DNA from: Azolla pinnata
Taxonomy: Eukaryota; Streptophyta; Polypodiopsida; Salviniales; Salviniaceae
DNA: 64,000 nt
Direction of reading: 5' to 3'
Assembly: GCA_037176905.1 (NCBI GenBank)
Contig: JBBBWG010032418.1
Location: 53,808-117,807 of the forward strand
The notes under the pieces were generated by a model. That model ran no database searches, was not told the origin of the DNA, and worked only from the letters and a program-made list of their open reading frames with translations. Position 1 is the first letter of the stretch; each line of letters opens with the position of its first letter. Positions 24,838 through 34,100 of the stretch are shown piece after piece. Made by a program: the position numbers and the translations under genes.

Positions 24838-24979
24838 AACTCTTAGATATCCACAGAAGGGTTGTGTGAGCAGCATTAGCTCTCAAGCTCTCATCTTTAG
24901 AATGAAAACGAAAGCTCTTAGGCGGCAACTGCAAATGTTTATGAGAAACAAGCCTTTCACGATATTCATCATCAGATCA
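24838..24979 (-). pseudogene. Decayed U14 snoRNA copy C
   Basis: Box D is changed to ctaa, domain B carries an extra base (complement atccacagaagg), and domain A has a substitution in its core (complement gcaaatg instead of gcgaatg). Box C tgatgatga remains. Both guide elements are impaired, so loss of function is likely. Confidence 0.6.
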
Positions 24980-25260
24980 ATCACAATTACTTAACGTTAA
25001 CAGGTACACAGCTATCTTTGTCAACAAACAAATCACTCGTCCTGAGTAAGGCAATGCCTAGAGAAAAACTAATTTATGAGAGCGAGGAGCCACTTATGAG
25101 AGTGAGCAGCTACTCCACTACAATATAATTGTGATGACACATGAGGAACCTTGACTTCGGTAGACTGACTGAGAATCGTGTGAATTGACTACACTTCTTT
25201 GGATGGAGCAAGCGACGACAAAAAACTTCAAACTGACTCTGATTTAAGTGGAAAGTATAA

Positions 25261-25400
25261 AACCTTCAGATATCCAAGGAAGGGTAGTGTGAGCAGCATT
25301 AGCTCTCAAGCTCCCATTACTTAGAATGAGAACGAAAGCTCTTAGGCGGCCACTGCGAATGTTTGAGAAACAAGCCTTCACGGTATACATCATCAGGTTA
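25261..25400 (-). ncRNA. U14: U14 box C/D snoRNA, copy D
   Basis: About 140 bases on the - strand. The 5' end aacc precedes box C (tgatgat); domain A acattcgcagt is complementary to the 18S sequence actgcgaatg near its 5' end; domain B cccttccttggat is complementary to the 18S sequence atccaaggaagg; box D ctga follows and then ggtt, which pairs with the 5' aacc. U14 is required for early 18S processing, and its domain B guides a 2'-O-methylation of 18S in other eukaryotes. This copy is almost identical to copy E. Confidence 0.88.
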
Positions 25401-25762
25401 ACGACAGCTACAGATCCCAAGTGAATACAGCGCACTACGATAGAAGAAAAATCACGTGCATAAATCTAGCACTACTTTGATGATGAGTCCCTACGTTAAC
25501 AGGCACACAGCTATCTTTGTCAACAAACAAAACACTCAGTGTCCCGAGTCAGGCATTGCTTAGAGAAAACCTAATTTATGAGAGTGAGGAGCCACTTATG
25601 AGAGTGAGCATCTAGTCCAATAAAACACAATTGAAATGACAAATTAGGATCCTAGACTTCGGTACACTGACTGAGAATCGTGTGAATTGACTACACTTCT
25701 TTGGATGGAGCAAGCGACGACAAAAAACTTCAAACTGACTCTGATTTAAGTGGAAAGTATAA

Positions 25763-25902
25763 AACCTTCAGATATCCAAGGAAGGGTAGTGTGAGCAGCA
25801 TTAGCTCTCAAGCTCCCATTACTTAGAATGAGAACGAAAGCTCTTAGGCGGCCACTGCGAATGTTTGAGAAACAAGCCTTCACGGTATACATCATCAGGT
25901 TA
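25763..25902 (-). ncRNA. U14: U14 box C/D snoRNA, copy E
   Basis: It is identical to copy D over the conserved body and offset by exactly 502 bases. Boxes C and D, domains A and B and the aacc/ggtt terminal stem are intact. Confidence 0.88.
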
Positions 25903-26265
25903 ACGACAGCTACAGATCCCAAGTGAATACAGCGCACTACGATAGAAGAAAAATCACGTGCATAAATCTAGCACTACTTTGATGATGAGTCCCTACGTTA
26001 ACAGGCACACAGCTATCTTTGTCAACAAACAAAACACTCAGTGTCCCGAGTCAGGCATTGCTTAGAGAAAACCTAATTTATGAGAGTGAGGAGCCACTTA
26101 TGAGAGTGAGCATCTAGTCCAATAAAATACAATTGAAATGACAAATCAGGAATCTTGACTTCGGTACACTGACTGAGAATCGTGTGAATTGACCACACTT
26201 CTTTGGATGGAACAAGCGACGACATAAAACTTCGAACTGATTCTGATTCAAGTGTAAAGTACCAA

Positions 26266-26405
26266 AACCTTCAGATATCCAAGGAAGGGTAGTGTGAGCA
26301 GCATTAGCTCTCAAGCTCCCATTACTTAAGAATGAGAACGAAAGCTCTTAGGCGGCCACTGCGAATGTTTGAGAAACAAGCCTTCACGGTATTCATCATC
26401 AGGTT
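26266..26405 (-). ncRNA. U14: U14 box C/D snoRNA, copy F
   Basis: Box C reads tgatgatga, and both 18S-pairing domains, box D ctga and the terminal stem are intact. It differs from D and E by a few bases, for example near the box C flank (gaata instead of gtata). Confidence 0.88.
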
Positions 26406-26546
26406 AATGACAGCTACAGATCCCAAGTGCATACAGCGCACTACAATAGAAGATAAATCACGTGCGTGAATCTAGCACTACTTTGATGATGAGTCCCTGC
26501 AATCTAGAATAGTGAACAATGACTACAATTGAAATCGCGAAAAACG

Positions 26547-26687
26547 AACCTTCAGATATCCAAGGAAGGGTTGTGTAAGCAGCATTAGCTCTCAAGCTCT
26601 CATCTTTGAACAGTAAGAACGAAAACTCTTAGGCGGCCACTGCGAATGTTTGAGAAACAAGCCTTTCACGGTATTCATCATCAGGTC
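26547..26687 (-). ncRNA. U14: U14 box C/D snoRNA, copy G (first in array)
   Basis: The 5'-most copy in the direction of transcription. Box C tgatgatga, domain A, domain B, box D ctga and a gacc/ggtt(c) terminal stem are present. The variable middle between the domains differs more from D-F than they do among themselves, while the guide elements are conserved. This is the pattern expected for selection on a functional RNA. Confidence 0.88.
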
Positions 26688-26949
26688 AACTACCCATACT
26701 GTGCACGGACTCCAGCACTCAAAATCGCGTCTAGAACTTTGAAGGACACATGTGCTTAGAATCAACGAACAATGATTTATGAGTGTGTAAAATCTAATGA
26801 CATCCGCAATATCAGCAGATCGTTCTGCAGATGATCTCCGGCTTCGGCACTGGAAATAAACGTTACTAGAAGGTGTTCCACGGTTGAAGATAGCGTAGAG
26901 CAATAGGAAAGCATGGAGCACGGCTCAATGGAGGCACGGAAACTTTAAA
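26688..26949. other. Upstream flank of the snoRNA array
   Basis: No coding segment or further snoRNA was recognised. It should be part of the precursor transcript leading into copy G if the array is transcribed as one unit. Confidence 0.4.
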
Positions 26950-27559
26950 AATAAAAAAGGACGAACGCTAAACAGATTTGAAAGCTAATCGATTTGGAAA
27001 CGGACATCGAGCAACTTAGCTAAGCAAACGCACAAACACAACCACAGCGAGGAAAAGTACAGAGTCTGCCTGCAGCGACGGGGAGCAGAAACCAAAAAGG
27101 GAAACGCGCCGAAATGCATGGAACGATTTGAAAGCTAAGCCATTAGCAAGCAGGCACCGAGCAACGTAGCGAAGCAAACGAATAAACAACCACGGCGAGT
27201 AGAAATATAGAATCCGCCTCCAGCGATGGAGATTACAAACGAAAAAAGAGAGGATGTGCCGAAGAGCACGGGACGATTCGAGAGATACGCGATTAGCGAG
27301 CGGACGTCGAGCAAACGCAGCGAAGCAAACGAACAAACAATGCGCGAGTAAACTATAGACATGTAAAGAGAGAGAGAGAGAGAGAGAGAGCCGACCTGCA
27401 GCGATGGAGATTACAAACCAAAAGAGAGAGGAGGTGCCGAAATGCACGGAAGATTCGAAAGATACGCGATTAGCGAGCGGACGTCGAACAAACGTAGTGA
27501 AGCAAACGAACAAACAATGCGCGAGTAAACTCTAGACACGTAAAGCGAGAGAGCGAGAG

Positions 27560-27598
<39 letters not shown>

Positions 27599-27610
27599 CA
27601 CGCCGACCTG
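26950..27610. repeat. ~150-bp tandem repeat, four copies, with (GA)n expansions
   Basis: Copies are anchored by cggacatcgagcaa-like phrases at 27001, 27151, 27301 and 27479 (spacings 150, 150, 178). Units include 'cgatttgaaagctaa', 'gaagcaaacgaacaaac' and 'tgcagcgatggagattac'. The last two units gained GA runs at 27367-27390 and 27546-27597. Several units show ctgcag|gt on the - strand, which resembles a splice donor. The block may contain duplicated leader exons of the snoRNA host transcript; this is speculative. Confidence 0.8.
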
Positions 27611-27703
27611 CAGCGATGGCCCGCGGAAGGAGGAGAAGCAGCGATGGCGACGACGGAGGTGGAGATGGAGACGCAGAAGAAAACCCCGGCTTAAAGCAAA
27701 GCG

Positions 27704-27714
27704 CAGAAACCCTA
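27704..27714. promoter_or_regulatory. Possible telo-box upstream of the snoRNA array
   Basis: agaaaccctag matches the plant telo-box core (AAACCCTA), common in promoters of ribosome-biogenesis and snoRNA genes. It lies about 1 kb upstream of the first U14 copy. No accompanying site II element was found, so support is weak. Confidence 0.3.
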
Positions 27715-27783
27715 GAATTCTGGTTTCACACTGCAGATGGACATCTTGTCCGGACAGAAGAGTTGCACACACACATAGACTGC

Positions 27784-28330
27784 ATGCATGTAGCATAACA
27801 CGAATTGACATGCATACATGCAGCATGTACATGCATAAACATGCATGCATATATGCAACATGGGCATGCATACATGCAGCATGTACATGCATAAACACGC
27901 AAGCATACATGCAGCATGGGCATGCATACATGCAGCATGTACATGCATATACATGCATGCACACATACAACAAGTACATGCGTAAACATGCATGCATACA
28001 TGCAGCATGTACATGCGTAAGCATGCATGCATACATGCAGCATGTACATGCGTAAACATGCATGCATACATGCAGCATGTACATGCATAAACATGCATGC
28101 ACACATACAGCAAGTACATGCGTAAACATGCATGCAGCATGTACATGCGTAAACATGCATGCAGCATGTACATGCGTAAACATGCATACATACAGCATGC
28201 ATGCGTAAGCATGCAGCGTGTACGTGCATAAACATGCATGCATACATACAGCAAGCACATGCATAAGCATGCATGCATGCATACAACATGTACATGTATG
28301 CACATGCATACATGCACACATGGCCATTGT
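27784..28330. repeat. 35-bp CATGCATG minisatellite
   Basis: Units such as gcagcatgtacatgcgtaaa followed by catgcatgcatacat repeat at 28002, 28037 and 28072, exactly 35 bases apart, with degenerate copies on both sides. The unit has no stop in several frames, so long Cys/Met/His/Ala frames arise (up to 317 codons at 27470-28423 on the - strand). I regard them as artefacts. Dense catgcatg is also the RY/Sph motif bound by plant B3 factors. Confidence 0.95.
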
Positions 28331-29215
28331 TAGGGCCATATATGTATGTATGTATCCAAAGAGAGAGAGAGAGAGAGAACTTTGGACTTTTGCCGGAACC
28401 GGCTTCTGGCTTCTGATTTGCAATGAAGCGATTGGCGGAAGATCTTCGTCTTGCGAGCGTGATGGCGAGGGAGCTCTGATTGGCTCGAGGCGAGAATGTT
28501 GCTTGTTGATGCTTCCGATCTCTGTGTGTGATTTGAGCCGGTAATCTCGAGTGCTCTTCGATCTTGTTGCCTATTTCGGTTCTATGTTCAATGAAAGTTA
28601 TGGACGAATTGCCGGCAGTTTGCCCTCGGTTCATTGATCAGTGACCATCGTCGTTTGGTGGGGGGTGATTATAGTTTGATGCCCGTGATTCTTTTGATCG
28701 TTGATCGATGCCTGATGTCCTCGTTGAATTGATTAAATTGGCCAATGAAGCTTGAGAGTTGAAGCATTTCTATTGTTTTTTGGCATTATCATAACGATCT
28801 TTGAAACACTCGACTAATTGCGCCTCTAACCAGGCCACGTTGTTCGCACTTTAGAATCCTTGAAATTCAATGATCCCATGTACTCGATGAAAACTGTATC
28901 GTCTCAAGTAGATCGTTGACATTTTGACAAAGTCGAACTACCTGTCTTGATTCAGGAAATATGTTCAACCTCGATTGACTTAATCGATCAATATTTTCTA
29001 GTTGAAACCCCTTGAGACTTTGACAAAGAATTGCAGTTTTGAACCCTGGCTTATGTTCTCGATTCTTTTACGCTAACTAGCTTGGCAATTAATTTGACTC
29101 TTTTGTTTACTTGATTATGATTGTATCAGCGAGTCAAGCAGTCGATTAAACTCCTTTATTTTCTCAATAATTCCTTCACATTGGCTGGTGGCGATAAGTT
29201 AAAAAAAAGTTGTCT
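28331..29215. other. Intergenic DNA between repeat blocks
   Basis: A short GA run occurs at about 28358-28378. No gene, RNA or element was recognised. Confidence 0.5.
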
Positions 29216-29870
29216 TGCCGGTTCAGTCATATCGGTTAGCTCAATCGAAAATCTCGATTCTCACATTAACCAATCAGCTCGACGATCTCAGCTCTCTCGC
29301 GTTAATCAAACCAACTAGCTCGATGATTCTTGATTCTTTTCATCAGCGAGCTTCGTAATCTCGATCGATGATCTCGATTCTTTCACATTAACCAATCAGT
29401 TTGACGATTGCGATCCTTCCAGCTTTAATTTTTATCAACTCGACAATCTCGGTTCTCTCGCCTTAATCGACCAACTAGCTCGACGATTCTCGATTCTTTT
29501 CGTTAACGAGCTCCGTAATCTTGATTCTTTCACATTAACCAATCAGTTCAACGATTGCGATCCTTCACAGGCTTTAATTTTGATCAGCTCGACGATCTCG
29601 GTTCTCTCGTGTTAATCAAACCAACTAGCTCGACGATTCTCGATTCTTCTCATCAACGAGCTTCGTAATCTCGATCGACAATCTCGATTCTTTCACATTA
29701 ACCAATCGGTTTGACGATTGCGATCCTTCCAGCTTTAATTTTGATCAGCTCAACGATCTCGATTCTCTCTCATTAATCAAACCAACTAGCTCAACGATTC
29801 TCGATTCTTTTCATCAACGAGCTCCGCAATCTCGATTCTCCGCATAATAATAACCAGCTCAACAACAATC
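29216..29870. repeat. ~155-bp tandem repeat, four copies
   Basis: ccaactagctcgacgattct recurs at 29311, 29471, 29621 and 29782 (spacings 160, 150, 161), together with 'cacattaaccaatcagtt' and 'gcgatccttccagctttaat'. Dense cgat/tcga phrases give the block an internal short periodicity. Confidence 0.9.
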
Positions 29871-30019
29871 GATCAAACTCCGAAAACGCAGAATCAACGC
29901 GAGGCGATCGACGAGTTTCCGATCACCGCAACAGCGAAAAAATCATCGCTTCACCGAAGAGAATTTACGAAGAAGAAGAAGGAAGAAGAAGAAGAAGAAG
30001 AAGAAGAAGAAGATACGGC

Positions 30020-30815
30020 GATGGTCTGTGCATCGTGTGCTTGTTTTGTTTTCTTCCTCTTTTTCTGTAAAGCATCGCCGACGAGATCGTCATTTCCCCA
30101 TAGCTACAACCAACCAGAACGCGAGAAAGAAGGAAGGCGAAGGAAGAAGGAAGCAGTGAGAAGGAACGTGGTTTGGTTTTACCGGATCGTCATTTCCCAT
30201 AGCTACAACCAACAAGAAGGCGAAGGAAGAGGGAAGGTGAAGGAAGTAGGAAGCAGTGAGAAGGAACGTGATTTGGTTTTGCCGGATCGTCATTTCTCAT
30301 AGCTACAACCAACAAGAAGGCGAAGGAAGAGGGAAGGTGAAGGAAGTAGGAAGCAGTGAGAAGGAACGTGATTGGTTTTACCAGATCGTCATTTTCCATA
30401 GCTACAGCCATCAAGAAGGCGAGAAAGAAGGAAGGTGAAAGGAAGAAGGAAGCAGGGAGAAGGGAAGGTTGATTCGGGATGGTCTGTGCATGTGTATCTG
30501 TTGTTTTCTTTATCTTTTCTGTGAAGCATCACCGATCAGATCGTCATCTCTCATAGCTGCAATGAACAAGAAGGTGAAGAAGGAAGGCGAAGGAAGAAGG
30601 CAGGTGAAGGAAGAAGGAAGCAGCGAGAAGGAAGTGGTCTGTGCATATGTATCAGTTTTTTTCTGTATCTTTCTGTGAAGCATCACCGATCAGATCGTCA
30701 TCTTTCATAGCTGCAACGAACAAGAAGGTGAAGGAAGAAGGAAAGTGAAGAATTCCGGAAGAAGGAAGGTGAAGAATTCCGGAAGAAGGAAGGTGAAGAA
30801 TTCCGGAAGAAGAAG
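30020..30815. repeat. 100-bp and 155-bp nested repeats plus a 24-bp triplet, upstream of the spastizin-like gene
   Basis: gatcgtcatttcccatagct recurs at 30085, 30185, 30285 and 30384, then at 30539 and 30693. The longer spacing comes from re-inclusion of a 'ggtctgtgcat...gtgaagcatcaccga' segment first seen at 30021. A 24-base unit, gaagaattccggaagaagga plus aggt, follows three times from 30747. The block is GAAGGA-rich, and its frames are not believed to be coding. Confidence 0.9.
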
Positions 30816-31060
30816 GAAGAAAGAAGGCGGAGAAGGAAGAAAGAAGGCGAAGAAGGAAGAAGGAAGAAGGTTTAAGAAGGAAGTGCAGTGAGAAGGAGCA
30901 CGAGAATAAACCGGAAGGAAGAAACGAAACACAGAGTTGACCGTCTCTCCCTCTCGCCCTCCCTCCCTCCTTCGTCGCTACATCTGTCTACATCTCGCAA
31001 GATTCCATAGCCTTTTTCTTCGGATCCTTTTCCCCTCCTTTGGCTCCTCTCTTCTCCTCA

Positions 31061-31153
31061 ATGAAACGTCCACAATCGTCATCGTCGCCGTCGCCTTCTT
31101 CTTTCTCCTTCTCCAGTGTCGTCCTCATCATCCTCATCTTCACCCGGGTCTAA
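31061..31153 (+). promoter_or_regulatory. Possible upstream ORF of the spastizin-like gene (30 codons)
   Basis: atg at 31061 opens a frame MKRPQSSSSPS...ILIFTRV that stops at 31151-31153, 28 bases before the main ATG and in a different frame. Its context (ctcaatgaa) is moderate. It would act as a uORF only if transcription starts upstream of 31061, which the CT-rich initiator-like sequence near 30950 makes likely. Confidence 0.4.
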
Positions 31154-31181
31154 CGATCTTCTCCCCTCCAGCGGTGGATCA

Positions 31182-34100
31182 ATGGCGCCCCCTCCCACGG
31201 AAGAAGAGAGACTCCTCGCCAGGATTACCGCCAATTACCTGTTCTTAGGTCAATACGAGACCTTCCGAGGATCTCTGAAGATCCTTTTCCAGAAAAACCC
31301 CGATATTTCCATTTCCATCTTGCAAGCGATCCTGCAACAGCTCGGAGAAATCGACGGTATTTCATGGTCAAGAAGCATCAGCTCACCTTCTCACCTCTCA
31401 TGGCTCGCCTATGGAGAATTATCAGAACATCAAGCCTCTGTATCTGCTACAGAGAAAGAAAGGTGTGTCTTTGCTAACCTCCCTCTGTTGAAACGAAAGT
31501 TAGAAGCTCTATTCTTGCTACAGCAGATCATACGAACTGTTGAAGAGAAGGTGCTACAAGGAAAGTCTACGCCTGGCAGTAAAGATTTGTATGTGGACGG
31601 CGATGATCTTGGCAGAGCTCCAAAAAGAGGATATAATTATGAAAGAAGTAAGTTGACAAATAGAGTGCAAAGTTTGCACAATGATGATGGAGTTTCTACA
31701 CAGGGAAATGATGCTGGGGGAGTTTCTGAAAGAAGTAAACTTAGAGCGGAAACAGAAGCTTTGGATGATGATGAATTTGATGCCGGAGAGCCCTCATCAA
31801 GAAATAATCATGGTGGAGTTTATTCAAGTGGTAGCGCTAGAAAGGGAGTAAAGTCGTTGGATGATGATGACGGAGTTGGTACATCAGGAAATTCTCGTGG
31901 TCGAACCTCGAAGAACAGCAAGTTAAGAAATCAAACGCAGAGATCAGGTGATGGTGATGGTGACAACCTGGATAACGGATCATCTAAATCAGGAAAGTTT
32001 GGTGTCTTTGTAGAAAGCAATGAGCTAAAACAAGGGTTACACAGTTTGAAGATGATATCTGATGTTTGGAATGCTCAATTGAAGTCAGTTGTGAAGCTTC
32101 TAAGACCTCAGGAAGCTTCTAGATCAGAGGAGGATCTTGTAGATACCAAAGATTCAGGGAGAGAAGCTGCAACCGCAGAAAGAGTTTCACTTGGTGAGGA
32201 TTTTTTGCAACACCTATATCTTTTGGAGCCCAAATTGCTTCACTCTATATGTTGGAACTTATCCAAGCAGAAACAATTACAGACAGGAGAGTCGAAAGCT
32301 TCTCAGTCAGATGGTTCTTCTTTTGGAGAGGAAATGCTTGGCCAATTTATACTCACGCTCCCAAAGGATGTCCAAAGGGCTATTTTAGGGTTAGTGAAGA
32401 TAAAACTGGAGAGCTCAAACTTACAAGATTGTTTGGAGCATGTACGCCATTTGCAGGATGATGTTGATGTCCCTGAATCTGAATACAGGTGAGCATTGTA
32501 TATATAACACTAAACCAAAATAAGCATCAAATTCACCTGCTTACGTCTGCCAGTATCTGTCAATCTCTAAAAAGTAAAAATCTCCTTACACAGAGATACA
32601 TGTACATCTACATAGATAGCAATATAACTGTCTTCCTATAGTTATATTTGGGATACGTGTCATGTGATTGATCACTGTCTTCTTAACCACTTGCTTATTT
32701 TAATTTAAGATTAAGAAATCGACAACATGTGATAACAAAGGGCTAGCTTGATGTTGTGTGTTTATGGCAGAAAACCGCATGTATACTTGACTGTGAATGG
32801 AATTGTGTAATATGCATCCTTAGGAGCCTCAAGCATCATAAAGCTTTGGCTCTTACATCTACCCCTTAACATACCATGTAAATGATCATGGTTAGAATGT
32901 CCAAGGGCTGATTCCTAGCTCCCATAGATTCAATACTTAGAGTTTTAGATACAAGGAGATGAAACCGATGTGCAGCATGTACATAATTTATAAACATGCA
33001 CGTATTTTGTTTGGCATCAGAGAGATAATCTATGCAACTGTGAGGAAAATTGTAAATGAAGGAATTGGTGTCGCCAAGCAAGAGAAATTCAGAAGGGAAA
33101 TTCTTGAATTATATGAGGGCATCCAGTCCACTGGAAGTATCTCCTTGATTTCCCTCGTGGAGGTAATGAATTGTTGTTTTTCTACATTGTATTTATGTAA
33201 CTGGAAGGTTTGTTAAAGCTAAATATCATATTGTGATTTGTAGTCTGCACAAGATTCTTTCCTGGATGAAGTGGCGATGTCATACAAAGCGTCCAGTGGC
33301 ACAAACTTACCCCCACCATTATATTATCTCCACCAATGCTTTAGATTTCTGCGAGGAGAAGGTAGCATTGTGCCTCTGGATGTTGTGTTGAATAGGACAG
33401 AGGCAGTGAGCCACGCCTTGAGACAACTCTACCATTACTCACGGGTCACTGGAGCACACATGTTTGACATTGTGATGGATGCTGCAATTGCTGCAATAAA
33501 GGATCATGAATTCCAAAAAGCAGTTGATGTAAGTCTTATCAACAATATTGTACTGCTAATAAGTACATGATGAGAACTCATTGAGATTTTGGGTGAAGGT
33601 CAGGTTCTTGCTGTTTTCCCTCGACTCCAACCTTTGGCAGCTGTGATGGGGTGGGACTTGTTAGCTGGTAACACTACAGCTCGACGCCGGATGATGGAGT
33701 TTTTATGGGACTATAAATTAATGGAACCATCTCTACACGGAAAGCATGGAGAGAAGGTTGGCTTCTGCACTACTACTTTGGGCAATTGTCTGTATTAAAC
33801 TTTAGGGGCTATATCCACTATTCTGTTCAAGATGGGTAGTTTACGAGGTTTCTGTCTCATTTCTTGCACTATTCATCAAGAAGATTGCTAACTTATAAGC
33901 TGTTCTGACATTAACGGGGGTATAAAATGATGGATTTTTATCTCCTTTCATCTTGGCTAATGCATCATTGTTTTTGTGGGTATCAATTGCTTGAAAGCGA
34001 AAAATATCTAATTGAAATAGCTAAAGAGCTCCAACTAGCGCAGTGTAATTTAGATGCTGTTTTAATTACAAGGATCTTATACTGATATAAATCATTGTTT

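Larger units (their letters stand above)
24995..26160. repeat. 502-bp tandem units carrying U14 copies D and E
   Basis: gacttcgg anchors at 25153, 25655 and 26157 define two units of exactly 502 bases that are nearly identical along their whole length, spacers included. A partial older unit precedes them from about 24995. The spacers hold conserved phrases (cactactttgatgatgagtc, gagccacttatgagagtgag) for which I found no second snoRNA. Confidence 0.9.

Noticed and set aside
25470-25500. Plus-strand tgatgatga motif in the U14 spacers as a second C/D snoRNA
   Set aside because: No ctga box D at a suitable distance and no terminal stem on that strand.
25244-25937. Two identical 63-codon - strand frames (MRCIHLGSVAVVNLMMYTVK...)
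   Set aside because: They lie across U14 snoRNA copies D and E. The conserved bases are boxes and rRNA-complementary elements, and other copies break the frame.
27470-28423. 317-codon - strand frame rich in Cys, Met, His and Ala (and overlapping 302- and 201-codon frames)
   Set aside because: It is generated by a 35-bp minisatellite that lacks stops in several frames. The frames overlap each other in different phases, and none has a domain outside the repeat.
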